This document shows, one piece after another, positions 35,380-44,499 of a stretch of DNA of 64,000 nucleotides. Position 1 is the stretch's first letter, and the number at the start of each line of letters is the position of its first letter. Source of the stretch: Trinickia dinghuensis (GTDB taxonomy: Bacteria; Pseudomonadota; Gammaproteobacteria; Burkholderiales; Burkholderiaceae); the NCBI RefSeq assembly GCF_003367175.1, contig NZ_QRGA01000001.1, positions 558,001-622,000 on the forward strand. Direction: 5' to 3'. The notes below the pieces were generated by a model. The model searched no databases and was not told the DNA's origin. It saw only the letters and a program-made list of their open reading frames with translations. The position numbers were made by a program, and so were the translations under genes.

Positions 35380-36564
35380 TTAGAACTTGTGACGAATGCC
35401 GATCAACGCCGCGACCTGGTTCGCCGTCGAGGACGGCGACAATTGATTGATGTCCGCGACTGCGACTTGCTGGGTCGAATCCTTGCCGCTGGCGTGCTGG
35501 TAGACGCCATCGACATAGATGTCGGTACTCTTCGACAAAAAGTAATCGGCGCCGAGCATGGCTTGGCTATATTTGGCGTCGCTCAAACCGTAGCCCTTCG
35601 TATAGTCATACGCAGCACCGAGCAGCAGCGCCGGAGTCAACTGATACTTGAAGTTGATTTCGGCATTGTGGAACTTGCCAGAGCCACCCGTGTAGCCGAC
35701 CGGATTCAGGCTGTTGTCCGTGCCCGCTTCCGAACCGACATCCTTGAACTGCGTGTTGCTATAGGTCGCACCGATGGTAGCTGCGCCGAACGTATACGCA
35801 CCGGCGAGCGAAATCACCTGCAGCGTATGCGCTGACGCGAAGCCGGAAATCACACGGCTACTCGGGAAGTTCGACGAAGACTCGGCTGTCGTCGCCGTGC
35901 GCGAACTCGCATTGTCGCCAAAGAACGAGTAGTTCGGATCTTTGACGGTCAAAAAGCCTGCGCCCAACTGCAGCGGACCACGCGAATAGCCCGCTCCGAT
36001 GGACCAGATTTGGTTGCGGTTAAACTGCCCCGCCTGTCCGCCGAAGCTATACAAGCCACCGAAAGTGAACCCGGCGTAGTTCGCGCTCGTGAACTTGATC
36101 GAGTTGTTCACGCGGTTCGTGTTGTTCATGTTGTCGAGATCGGCCGGGTGAGCGGCGAAATACGATCCCCATTGGCTACCGACTTCGAGCGGCCCCGTGT
36201 AGTCAACTACCGAATCGTACTGGCGGCCCAACGTGACGGTGCCAAACCGGGACGTCGACAATCCCATGTACGCCTGACGACCGAACTCGTCACCACCTTG
36301 GCCCAGCGTGCCATTGAACACGTTGAAGCCGTTTTCCAACACGAAGATGGCTTTCAGGCCGCCACCCAGGTCTTCCGCCCCACGCAGACCCCAGCGGCTA
36401 CCCTGAAGGTTTCCGCTGCTTGTGAAGAAGTTGTGCTGGGCACCCACGTTGTTCGTATAAGCGATGCCCGCGTCGATAACGCCGTATAGGGTCACGCTGC
36501 TCTGCGCATGCGCGGTACAGGCAAAGGCACCGAGTGTTGCCAGAGCGAGAAGCGACTTCTTCAT
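35380..36564 (-). CDS. Outer-membrane general porin
   Basis: A 394-residue porin. The signal peptide is KKSLLALATLGAFACTAHA, followed by QSSVTLYGVIDAGIAY; the C-terminus ends IGIRHKF with terminal Phe. The strand pattern and GLRGAEDLGGGLKAIFVLE loop are those of Burkholderia general porins. ATG 36564 is preferred because GGAGACC is at proper distance. It lies at the edge of the second catabolic region, downstream of an MFS transporter on the same strand, so it may supply the outer-membrane route for the same substrate. Confidence 0.92.
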   Translation of the reverse strand: MKKSLLALATLGAFACTAHAQSSVTLYGVIDAGIAYTNNVGAQHNFFTSSGNLQGSRWGLRGAEDLGGGLKAIFVLENGFNVFNGTLGQGGDEFGRQAYMGLSTSRFGTVTLGRQYDSVVDYTGPLEVGSQWGSYFAAHPADLDNMNNTNRVNNSIKFTSANYAGFTFGGLYSFGGQAGQFNRNQIWSIGAGYSRGPLQLGAGFLTVKDPNYSFFGDNASSRTATTAESSSNFPSSRVISGFASAHTLQVISLAGAYTFGAATIGATYSNTQFKDVGSEAGTDNSLNPVGYTGGSGKFHNAEINFKYQLTPALLLGAAYDYTKGYGLSDAKYSQAMLGADYFLSKSTDIYVDGVYQHASGKDSTQQVAVADINQLSPSSTANQVAALIGIRHKF

Positions 36565-36742
36565 TGCAAAGGTCTCCAAATGTTATGGGGGTTTTTATAT
36601 CGATGCCGTCAGCCTATGGCATTAATATTTAGTACTACTAAATTTTTGAAGGCGAAGCGGAGGCACAAAAAATTGAACTCGTACTTCGCCTGAATGGTCC
36701 GCCGCGGTTCTATCAGCGGGCGCACTTGCACATCCGTCGGGT

Positions 36743-37993
36743 TTAGTCCGGCAGGCGTCGTGCGCGGTATGCGTAGTAGATCTGGACTGCCGAGGCGACT
36801 GCGAGCAGCGAAACGCTCATTGCTCTAAGGAACTGGGTGCTCGCGAATTGATCGCTCTCGTGACTAAGGAGCCAGCCAGCTAAAGCCGGTCCGAGGGAGA
36901 TGCCGCCAACAGCCACAATGTAATAAACGCCGTTCATCTGCCCCGTCGTATCCAGTTTTGACATCACGCCGAGGATCATCGGATTGATGACCCAATACGC
37001 CAAGGAAAAGAGCAGGACGGAAGCCATGAAAATGAACAGCGATCGTGGGGCGACGATCTGCATTACGACCGAGAGGCAAAGCACAACAAAAAACAGGGTG
37101 ATGATTGGCGCTGATGCCTTACGGTCGCCCGAGAAAACCGCCGACGCAGATCCCACCGCACTAACAATGGCTCCCCAACCCAGCAGGGAGGACATCTGCG
37201 TATGCCCAATCCCGGACGTCTCGCCGAGGACCGAGATGAAGGGAAAGAAGGTTCCTACGCCGAGGTAAAACACTCCGAATGCTATGGCGAGAACCACTTT
37301 CTCGCCCAGACCCAGGGCCTGCACTTTCTCAGACGAAATCACCTTCGCCTTCGTCACCCGCTCGTTGCTTTCCGGAACCCATGCGATCAGCAGCAGGGCG
37401 AGCGGAACCGTTCCAGCAAGGATAACGAAGATGGCATTGGAACCACACAGTCGAATGATGAACGGCATGGCGAACGCAGCAGCGGCCCCGTAAAGCTGCG
37501 TACTCGTTGAGTACAACGCCGCGGTCTTTCCGGGACGGCCTGACAGCGCAATCAGAATCCCCAGACGTCCGAGCCCGAAGCCCGCGCCCAAGCCCGATAG
37601 GCAGCGCAATCCGTAGAGCAAAACACCAGGATCGCCCTTGAACGAGATGCTGAGCAGATTAGCCAGCATCATCATGGCGAGGGCAAAGAACAAATACGGG
37701 CGCCGACGCAGTGCAAACGGAAACGCCGTCGCCAGGATGCTCCCCGCGCTCGTCGAGATCATCTCGGTTGTCAGGAGATATCCGGATGTCGCCTTGCCGA
37801 AGCCAACGGACTGCACAAAGGCTTGAATGATGAGAGGCTTGAGGGAAGAAGTCGCATGTCCCGCAATGCCGACCATCACGATCGCAAGTATAGGCAGCGC
37901 TGCGATCAGACCCGCACGCGATAGACCTCGGCCTGTGGGTGGATCACCGAGCGCGGACTCGAGCTTTTGATTGGTTGCTGCGGGATCGCTCAT
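36743..37993 (-). CDS. MFS transporter
   Basis: A 416-residue, 12-segment permease beginning after RAGLIAALPILAIVMVGIAGH. It contains GLGAGFGLGRLGILIALSGRPG in the fifth segment and a PESNERVTKAKV central loop. Its closest family appears to be aromatic or cyanate-type MFS importers, but this is uncertain. ATG 37993 follows GAGGAG. It has a tandem copy of the shared regulatory box about 200 bases upstream (38190-38230), so it belongs to the same regulon as the Rieske/amidohydrolase operon. Confidence 0.82.
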   Translation of the reverse strand: MSDPAATNQKLESALGDPPTGRGLSRAGLIAALPILAIVMVGIAGHATSSLKPLIIQAFVQSVGFGKATSGYLLTTEMISTSAGSILATAFPFALRRRPYLFFALAMMMLANLLSISFKGDPGVLLYGLRCLSGLGAGFGLGRLGILIALSGRPGKTAALYSTSTQLYGAAAAFAMPFIIRLCGSNAIFVILAGTVPLALLLIAWVPESNERVTKAKVISSEKVQALGLGEKVVLAIAFGVFYLGVGTFFPFISVLGETSGIGHTQMSSLLGWGAIVSAVGSASAVFSGDRKASAPIITLFFVVLCLSVVMQIVAPRSLFIFMASVLLFSLAYWVINPMILGVMSKLDTTGQMNGVYYIVAVGGISLGPALAGWLLSHESDQFASTQFLRAMSVSLLAVASAVQIYYAYRARRLPD

Positions 37994-38359
37994 TTCAATT
38001 GTCTCCTCATCTGTAATCAACTACTGAACCTTCGAAGGGTCAACGGGTCGTGTGATTCGCGGATACGATCGGCACGAACTGCGGCGATGCTTGACGAGGA
38101 ACGCATCGGTCCCGTCGAAGCTCATCTGAGAGACAGAATAGCTGGCCAATAGGCGCGGTATATGCAGTGCATCACCGCATCTCCAAATGATCAGTCTCCC
38201 TGTACATCATGTGATCAGTCTGCCTGCATATGTGCGAAGCGTATGTAAGGGAATGTACTTAAGTGCCGCAGTGTGTCGATCGAAAGAACGCCTCCTGTCG
38301 CGCGTACGCGATGTACACAGAAGCATGTGATCGACGTTTCTCTTAGGAGCGAAATTTCG
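37994..38359. other. Control region holding tandem regulatory box A
   Basis: 366 bases with no gene. It contains the box pair at 38190-38230 in the orientation of the MFS gene (minus strand). Confidence 0.5.
38190..38230 (-). promoter_or_regulatory. Tandem regulatory box, site A
   Basis: ATCAGTCTCCCTGT at 38190-38203 and ATCAGTCTGCCTGCATA at 38214-38230 on the plus strand, 24 bases from start to start. The same two variants in the same order and spacing recur at 53957-53997; single copies lie at 47233 and 50611. Probably the operator of an unknown regulator. Confidence 0.7.
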
Positions 38360-38953
38360 TTATGGCCGCACCGCGCTCACAATGCCATCCGCCGATAACA
38401 CGTTCGCGTGCTGCGGCAGCACCCTCTCGATCACAAAGGCGTGAGCTTGTTCGTCGGGGTCCATACATCCGTCACTGGCAACGACCAGGGCGTAGTCGAG
38501 GTCGAAAGCCTGCCGCACCGTGGAAAGCACCACGCCGGCGGTCGTCACGCCCGCAAGGATGAGCGTGTCGATCCCCCGCGCGCGCAGCAATCGCTCCAGA
38601 TCGGTACAAGAGAAGGCGCCAATCCGGTGCTTGACGACGACCGGCTCGGAGTTGAGAGGCGACAAACGGCTATCGATCTTTGTGCTTTCGCTACCGAGAG
38701 CCGCCATACCGTTTTTCTTCAGCCCGGAAAACAGCTTGTTGCGTGGACTGATCTCGGGGTACCCGGGGCGAAATCCTACCGTGACGTGGATCGTCAGCAT
38801 GTCGACCTTACGCGCCGCGCCCAGCAGCTTTGACGCATTGCTGACCACCTCGCTCGCCGCGGTTGGCGGCAAGAAATTGTCGAGAACGAAACTTTGGAAA
38901 TCCATCAGAAGCAGCGCGGACGTATGGGGATCGATAGAAAGCGGCAGTGACAT
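38360..38953 (-). CDS. Isochorismatase-like (cysteine-hydrolase fold) protein without the catalytic Cys
   Basis: A 197-residue Rossmann-like hydrolase. The Asp of the triad is in LLLMDFQSFVLDNFLPP (residue 18) and the Lys in VVVKHRIGAFSCTDLERLL, but the position of the nucleophile in the GVxTxxCV motif reads GVTTAGVVLS. In amidases of this fold a Cys stands there; isochorismatases (EntB, PhzD) have Gly, so this may be a vinyl-ether or other hydrolase. AGAGG precedes ATG 38953. It lies 11 bases downstream of the MFS gene at 38965 on the same strand, so the two are co-transcribed. Confidence 0.8.
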   Translation of the reverse strand: MSLPLSIDPHTSALLLMDFQSFVLDNFLPPTAASEVVSNASKLLGAARKVDMLTIHVTVGFRPGYPEISPRNKLFSGLKKNGMAALGSESTKIDSRLSPLNSEPVVVKHRIGAFSCTDLERLLRARGIDTLILAGVTTAGVVLSTVRQAFDLDYALVVASDGCMDPDEQAHAFVIERVLPQHANVLSADGIVSAVRP

Positions 38954-38964
38954 TGAGACCTCTG

Positions 38965-40242
38965 TTAGGTGGAAAGAAGGGATGCCTGGTCGCGCGCGGA
39001 AAATCCAACAGCTTTCCAGTTGAACGCTGCACCGATGAGCAGAAGAAGGCTGGTTCCGAAAAACACCGCTTTCAAGCCGATCTGGCCGCCGACGAAGCCG
39101 CCGATCAGCGGCCCCGTCACTTGGCCGGCAAATTGCGAGGACAACGAATAGCCCAAGGCGGCGCCAACGAAGTGATCCGGTACGTTGTGCCGGATCACAG
39201 CGGCAATACAGGGAAGGAGGCCGCCGAGCGCAAGCCCCATGAGGAAGCGCAGCACGATCAGTTGCCAGGCGCTGGTCACGAAAGCCTGTGGCACCAGCAG
39301 CACACCCGCCGCCATGAGCGCCAAGATGATCACCTTCGAATGCCCGGCCCGATCAGCCACCTTACCGAGCTGAGACGCGGAGGCAATGCTCCCGAGTGCA
39401 GTTGCGGCCATGACGAGACCGGCAACGAAGGTAACGTGGCCGCTATTCCGGGCACCGCCGGCGTGAAGAACCAAAGGCCCTTTCACCAGGGTCGCGACAT
39501 ATACGGTGATGATGGGCTCGATCGACATATTTGCAATCATGAGAAGCAGGCCAGTGGCAAGCATGGCCATCACGACGCCCTTATGCGGCACCTGCGACCA
39601 CCCTCCGCTGCGCGCTTCCGATGCGACTTCCGCTTTGACCGTCACTTCTCGCACGAAGAGGGCTGTCGCAACGAAGGCGATGAAGATCATCGCGCCGGCC
39701 GCCCAAAATGTTGCCCGAATGCCGATCAATGACGGCAGCGACCCGCCCGCCAGGGGGCCGAGCAGATTCCCAGCCATCACTCCGGATGCAAGCAACCCAA
39801 GCGCCCATCCCACGCGATGCTTAGGGGTCTGGACGGCGATCAAAATGGTGGCGCCGGACGCGTAGCCTCCGGCGATCCCCGCCAAGAATCGCAGCCCGAC
39901 GAACTGCCATATATTTGACGCAAACCCCATGAGAGGGATAGTCAACGCCATCCCCAAGCTCGCCCTTATCAGCATCGGCTTGCGGCCGAAACGATCCCCG
40001 AGATGGCCCCAGAGCGGTGCGATCAGCCCCGCGGCAAGAAAGTTGGCGCCATAAGCGATACCGGACCACTGCACAATCGCCGCGTGGCCCTTGACGCCGA
40101 GCTGCTCGACATAGATCGGCAAGAACGGCAAAACCACAGTCATCGCGAAGACGGTCGCAAACGAACCCAAAAGGCAAATCGCAAGATTACGCTGCCAGTA
40201 GCTGGAACTATCAGCATCCATATTCACCGATCTTTCGGTCAT
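38965..40242 (-). CDS. MFS transporter (DHA1-type), paralogue of the 1408 gene
   Basis: A 425-residue transporter with motif PLWGHLGDRFGRKPMLIRAS and motif C LLASGVMAGNLLGP. It is strongly similar to the MFS at 1408-2658. ATG 40242 is preferred; 40221 is possible. It is divergent from a MarR gene 204 bases away, the classic MarR/MFS arrangement, in which the regulator represses the pump until a phenolic ligand binds. It ends 11 bases before the isochorismatase-like gene. Confidence 0.87.
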   Translation of the reverse strand: MTERSVNMDADSSSYWQRNLAICLLGSFATVFAMTVVLPFLPIYVEQLGVKGHAAIVQWSGIAYGANFLAAGLIAPLWGHLGDRFGRKPMLIRASLGMALTIPLMGFASNIWQFVGLRFLAGIAGGYASGATILIAVQTPKHRVGWALGLLASGVMAGNLLGPLAGGSLPSLIGIRATFWAAGAMIFIAFVATALFVREVTVKAEVASEARSGGWSQVPHKGVVMAMLATGLLLMIANMSIEPIITVYVATLVKGPLVLHAGGARNSGHVTFVAGLVMAATALGSIASASQLGKVADRAGHSKVIILALMAAGVLLVPQAFVTSAWQLIVLRFLMGLALGGLLPCIAAVIRHNVPDHFVGAALGYSLSSQFAGQVTGPLIGGFVGGQIGLKAVFFGTSLLLLIGAAFNWKAVGFSARDQASLLST

Positions 40243-40446
40243 AAACGGGTTCCCATGAGTGCGCGAATTTCGGCGGCTGACGAAGGACTGAATCAGAAAT
40301 GAAAGGCCCAAATGCTGCATCCGTTTTCGTATCGATCACTCCGCAACCGATAACCTTGCGTGCCGTCGCCGGTATACAGGCGCCCTGTGTTACATTGACG
40401 ACGTTGACAGAGCAGCCCGTACCTACGACGTAGAGCCTTTTTACAT

Positions 40447-40899
40447 ATGAACGTTGATCGAAATTCCGTTGCCGAACTCGCTTCCGTCGCCGAGCTCGCG
40501 TTCGACCTTCGCGAGACCTTAGGACGCGGGGCTAGGCTTATCCGGGTCGAATCGGGCCCCCCGCTGTCGCAGCTAACCGTGCTGGGTCACCTCCAGCGGC
40601 AAGGCGCGATGAGCACCAACGATCTCGCAGCGGCCGAGCGTGTCCGCCCTCAGTCGATGTCGCTGACGGTTCAAGCGCTGGAAAAGGCAGGATTGGTCGG
40701 GCGCAAACCGCACCCGACCGACCGTCGCGCCGTGCTCATCCAACTGACACGCAAGGGCATCAAGACCCTAGAGAACATTTTTGCGGTGCGGGAAGATTGG
40801 CTGACCTCCGTGATCCTTGAACAGCTCACCGAAAAGGAACGCGAAGACCTGCATCAAGGCTTGACGCTTATTAAGAAAATCATCAACACGCGCGAGTAA
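40447..40899 (+). CDS. MarR-family transcriptional regulator
   Basis: A 150-residue winged-helix regulator. The recognition helix region reads STNDLAAAERVRPQSMSLTV and the wing GRKPHPTDRRAVLIQLTRKG. It is divergent from the MFS gene. It closely resembles the MarR at 8516, in keeping with the paralogous MFS genes beside each. The gap contains a small palindrome CTACGACGTAG (40423-40433) 13 bases before the ATG, possibly part of an operator. Confidence 0.88.
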   Translation: MNVDRNSVAELASVAELAFDLRETLGRGARLIRVESGPPLSQLTVLGHLQRQGAMSTNDLAAAERVRPQSMSLTVQALEKAGLVGRKPHPTDRRAVLIQLTRKGIKTLENIFAVREDWLTSVILEQLTEKEREDLHQGLTLIKKIINTRE

Positions 40900-40987
40900 T
40901 TCGCCTAGGGCGCGGGGATCTAACCGGCCGCTTCATCGGATCTCGATAGCGGCCCCTTTCAACTCCCCTCGGCTAAACCCGCTTTCC

Positions 40988-41491
40988 CTAACGCAACGTT
41001 GCCAGAATGCTACGAGCGTCGCTGACTTCGAACTTGCCCGGCGCTTCGATATTTAATGTCTTGACCACCCCGTCGTCGACCACCATTGCGTAGCGCTGGG
41101 AGCGGATTCCCATGCCGCGCGCAGTTAAATCCTGGTCCAGCCCGAGTGCCTGAGTAAACGCCGCGCTGCCGTCCGCGATCATCTTCACTTTGCCGGCCGT
41201 TCGAAGATCGCGCCCCCACGCGCTCATGACGAATGCGTCGTTGACGGAAACGCACCAGAGTTCGTCGATGCCGGCTGCCGACAATTCCGCCGCCGCGTCG
41301 ACGTAGCCAGGAACGTGCTTACCGGAACACGTGGGTGTGAATGCGCCCGGCAATCCAAAAATCACCACGCGTTTGCTCGCGAGCCGCTCACGCACCGAAA
41401 ACGCATTCGGTCCCACCGCACAGCCTTCGGTCGCTACTTCGACGAACTCGAACAGGCGCTCGTCCGGCACTATGTCACCTACTTTGATCAT
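40988..41491 (-). CDS. Prx5-type peroxiredoxin
   Basis: A 167-residue thiol peroxidase. The active-site motif GAFTPTCSGKHVPGYVD holds the peroxidatic Cys near residue 49; LWCVSVNDAFVMSAWG is the next conserved block. Reduces hydrogen or alkyl peroxides in the cytoplasm, using glutathione/glutaredoxin or thioredoxin. ATG 41491 follows GGAGGA. It is downstream of the NHL gene on the same strand (about 70 bases), so it may be the last gene of the Rieske/dioxygenase operon and protect against peroxide by-products. Confidence 0.9.
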   Translation of the reverse strand: MIKVGDIVPDERLFEFVEVATEGCAVGPNAFSVRERLASKRVVIFGLPGAFTPTCSGKHVPGYVDAAAELSAAGIDELWCVSVNDAFVMSAWGRDLRTAGKVKMIADGSAAFTQALGLDQDLTARGMGIRSQRYAMVVDDGVVKTLNIEAPGKFEVSDARSILATLR

Positions 41492-41559
41492 GGTCGCTTC
41501 CTCCAACATAAGTGCTGCCACACAGTTCAATTGATCAGCCGATCAACCGGCTACGCCCA

Positions 41560-42516
41560 TTATCGAGGCTCGAACTTCCACAAACATCGATGCGGCCGAT
41601 GGGGCTTTCCAGTGTAATTTGCAAACGACTCGGGTACTTCGGACACGTAGACGGCGCCCTTGGAATCAACCGCAATCGCATGCGGTGCAAGGAACTCAAC
41701 GCCCGGACAGATCACTTGAGCAACAATGGTGCTGTCCGGCGATCGGACCGTTACACGCCCGGGCAACGCTCGCTCCGCCCGTCCGAGCCGCCACGACTTC
41801 AGGTCCAACGGACCGCGTGGAAGCTCGTTTACGTATACGTACCCGCGTCGATCGAATGCTACATCCGTTGGGCGTTGCACGTCGTTCCACACGTCGAGCA
41901 ACTCGCCATCGCGGGAGAAGATCTGTATCCGATCGTTCTCGCGGTCGCACACGAAAACACGGCCATCTGCATCAATCGTGACGCTGTGCGGTATGACGAA
42001 ACAACCTAGACCAGCCCCTGGGCCGCCCCAGGAATGCATGAGTTGGCGCTCGGCGGAAAAACGGTGAACGCGGCAATTCCGGTAGCCGTCACTGACGAAT
42101 AGCTCGCCATCGCGCCAGGGCACCGCTTTCGTAGGGCGATTAAAGGGTTGCCCCCCGCGGATTTGATCAAGCGCGGCCTCTGCGCTGGCCGCTCCGGCTT
42201 CACATCCCGTCTCGGATGGAATACCGCTGCCAATCGTTTCCAAAAGGCGCCCGGTCGGCTCGAACACGAAAATTCGGTGGCCGCCATCGTCGGCTACGTA
42301 GACCGTATCGTCGTCGCCGATCGAAATGAGGTGGGGACGGTTGGAGAAGTAACCGTTTCCCCAACGATTTAGCACCGCTCCGTCGGGATTCAGCACGGTG
42401 ACGGGATCGTCGCCACGTCGCAGGACATAAACGCGATCGTGCGAATCGACCGCAACGCCAGTGACATCGTGCTCCCAAGTATCTTCGCCCCAGCCGGTGA
42501 CCTCTTGGAAGTTCAT
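41560..42516 (-). CDS. NHL-repeat beta-propeller protein
   Basis: A 318-residue protein of repeated blades such as VTGVAVDSHDRVYVLRRGDD, HSVTIDADGRVFVCDRENDR and TDVAFDRRGYVYVNELPRG, similar to peptidyl-amidoglycolate-lyase-like or SMP-30-like propellers. No signal peptide is seen. Possibly a lactonase or lyase in the pathway. ATG 42516 has GAGG at proper distance; a GTG at 42528 overlaps the upstream stop. Its first 27 residues are homologous to the first residues of the NRAMP protein at 50508. Confidence 0.82.
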   Translation of the reverse strand: MNFQEVTGWGEDTWEHDVTGVAVDSHDRVYVLRRGDDPVTVLNPDGAVLNRWGNGYFSNRPHLISIGDDDTVYVADDGGHRIFVFEPTGRLLETIGSGIPSETGCEAGAASAEAALDQIRGGQPFNRPTKAVPWRDGELFVSDGYRNCRVHRFSAERQLMHSWGGPGAGLGCFVIPHSVTIDADGRVFVCDRENDRIQIFSRDGELLDVWNDVQRPTDVAFDRRGYVYVNELPRGPLDLKSWRLGRAERALPGRVTVRSPDSTIVAQVICPGVEFLAPHAIAVDSKGAVYVSEVPESFANYTGKPHRPHRCLWKFEPR

Positions 42517-42524
42517 GGCCGTCC

Positions 42525-43310
42525 TCACTCAGCCGATTTCCGGACCCAATGAGGCGCAAGCGCGTGCGCGTCGTCCGGCGCACCGTCGAGAAGCGCGGAC
42601 ACGGGATTCTCGTCGATGAACCAGTCCGAGAAGTCGTACGACTGCCACGCTGCGTCGGAAGCATCGAACGACGAAATCTCGAGCGGATTGCCGCTGGGAT
42701 CCGAGAAGTAGATGGAGGAAATGAATCGATGCGTGTTGTTCACCCCGCGCCGTTCGGATACCTCGGATACCGGAATACCCTGCGAGAGCAAATGGTCCCT
42801 GAACCACAGGACGTCGGCATGCGAGCGCACATCGAAAGAGAGATGGTCCAGCTTTTGAGGCTGGACTGGACGACTCCACCGCTGCTTGCTAGCGGACGGC
42901 CACAGAACCGAGCTGACCGGAGCATCGGGACGCCCAGACACGGTGGGCGCCTCGTACAGAGAGAACAGTTCTCCGTTGCCCATTTCGAAGAACACCTGAC
43001 GAACCGTGATATCCACCGCAATCGGGGAGCTGTCGAACTCGTCGCGCGCGCCCGCTCCCGTAGAATGATGTGCGGCGGAACGCAAGCCCTTGGCGGTGGT
43101 CGCGAAGCGCTGGGTTCGCACCACACGCATTCCGAGCACGTCCCGGTAGAACCGCACCCCTTCGTTCATGTCGTGCGTGAACATGACAAGGTGGTTGATT
43201 CCAGCAATCCGGCCTACTGCCGGCCCCGACTCCTGCAGAATCTGCCGGTGGCGCGGCAGGGCTTCGGCTTCGGACGATTCGCCGGTTTTCGATGCCATTT
43301 CGTTCATCAT
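42525..43310 (-). CDS. VOC-family protein, extradiol-dioxygenase or glyoxalase-like
   Basis: A 261-residue two-module VOC (vicinal oxygen chelate) protein. Likely metal ligands: His in GINHLVMFTHDM near residue 38, His in KLDHLSFDVRSH near residue 158, and Glu in SGNPLEISSFD near residue 208: the His-His-Glu set of extradiol dioxygenases and fosfomycin-type enzymes. ATG 43310 follows GGAG. The stop overlaps the NHL gene region. Context (Rieske, ferredoxin reductase) favours aromatic ring cleavage, but the sequence alone does not prove it. Confidence 0.82.
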   Translation of the reverse strand: MMNEMASKTGESSEAEALPRHRQILQESGPAVGRIAGINHLVMFTHDMNEGVRFYRDVLGMRVVRTQRFATTAKGLRSAAHHSTGAGARDEFDSSPIAVDITVRQVFFEMGNGELFSLYEAPTVSGRPDAPVSSVLWPSASKQRWSRPVQPQKLDHLSFDVRSHADVLWFRDHLLSQGIPVSEVSERRGVNNTHRFISSIYFSDPSGNPLEISSFDASDAAWQSYDFSDWFIDENPVSALLDGAPDDAHALAPHWVRKSAE

Positions 43311-43452
43311 TAGCACTCCTAATCTTTCAATGATTTATCCGATTCGCGCATGCATGTCGAACACCAACCGTTCGTCAATCTATCTGCGCTTCCGACCGAC
43401 ATGCCGCGCGCTTTTGGATCAATACGGGGTCCTAAACGCTCACTTCGTTTCG

Positions 43453-44412
43453 CTATGCATCGAGAACCAATCGGCCCGAACACGACCTCGACACGCACAC
43501 CATCATCGTCTGGCCCGCAGCGCGCTCCTTGTCACTGAGCACCGAGCATCGGTGGTCGGGTATGCCGGAGAGCACTTTGGTTTCACATGAACCGCACACC
43601 CCTTCCTGGCACGACGAGTCGATGTCTACGCCGTTCTCCTCGGCCATCTCCAAGATCGAGCGATCTGCCGGTACCGTCACGACCACGCCGCTGCGCGCGA
43701 ACTCGACTTCGAATGCAGTGCCGGCGCCCTCCGCGCGATCCTCTCGTCGAGAAAACCGCTCGACGTGAACCCGGTCTTCCGACCATGTCGAGCACTGCTC
43801 ATCGATCGTGCGCAACATCGACTCCGGCCCGCAACAATAGAGCACTGTTTCGGGATGCATCCGAGCGATCAGAGCGGGCAAATCCGCTTCACCTCGAGTG
43901 TCGCTCGTATGAAGCGAGACCTTGCCGGCCCCGAGCGCGAGAACCTCTTCAGCAAAGGGCATCGAGTCTGCCGAGCGGCCGCAGTACAACAAACTCCAGT
44001 CCGCGCCCGATGCGCAGACATCGACGATCATCGGCAGAATCGGAGTAATGCCGATTCCACCCGCGATGAACGTGTAATGACGTGCCGTCACGAGCGGAAA
44101 GTTGTTGCGAGGTCCCGTGACATCGACCGTATCCCCCACCGCCAATGCTTCGTGGATATGAGCCGAGCCTCCGCGGCTGTCGGGTGCAAGCCGCACTGCC
44201 ACTTGCCATTGACGTCGATCCGCAATCTGGCCACACAAGGAGTACTGCCGCACATATTCCGCCCCCTTCGAGGCAAACCGGAGATCGATATGAGCGCCAG
44301 GCTCCCAGGAGGGAAGTTCCGCGCCATCCTTGCGCGTGAATGTAAGGCGAACGACTCCCGCCGCCACCACATCTTTACGGGCGATCACAAGTTCGAAGTC
44401 GCGTTCAGACAT
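43453..44412 (-). CDS. Phthalate-dioxygenase-reductase-like (VanB type) ferredoxin reductase
   Basis: A 319-residue reductase: N-terminal flavin domain (EYVRQYSLCG near residue 55), NAD domain (FIAGGIGITPILPMI near 115, CCGPESMLRTI near 205) and C-terminal plant-type 2Fe-2S ferredoxin with CQEGVCGSCETKVLSG near residue 270 and one more Cys shortly after. It carries electrons from NADH to an oxygenase. ATG 44412 follows AAGGAACG. It lies between the Rieske ferredoxin and the VOC gene in one minus-strand operon. No oxygenase alpha subunit is visible in the window. Confidence 0.9.
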   Translation of the reverse strand: MSERDFELVIARKDVVAAGVVRLTFTRKDGAELPSWEPGAHIDLRFASKGAEYVRQYSLCGQIADRRQWQVAVRLAPDSRGGSAHIHEALAVGDTVDVTGPRNNFPLVTARHYTFIAGGIGITPILPMIVDVCASGADWSLLYCGRSADSMPFAEEVLALGAGKVSLHTSDTRGEADLPALIARMHPETVLYCCGPESMLRTIDEQCSTWSEDRVHVERFSRREDRAEGAGTAFEVEFARSGVVVTVPADRSILEMAEENGVDIDSSCQEGVCGSCETKVLSGIPDHRCSVLSDKERAAGQTMMVCVSRSCSGRLVLDA

Positions 44413-44499
44413 AACCGTTCCTTGATGAGCGGACGGGGCAAAAGTTGCCCTGCAACGTACCCCGTCCGCCAAAGTGCATCCGACCAACCGACAGGCCTG

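Noticed and set aside
40423-40433. CTACGACGTAG as the operator of the MarR/MFS pair
   Set aside because: Too short and too close to the start codon to claim as an operator on its own; mentioned only with the gene.
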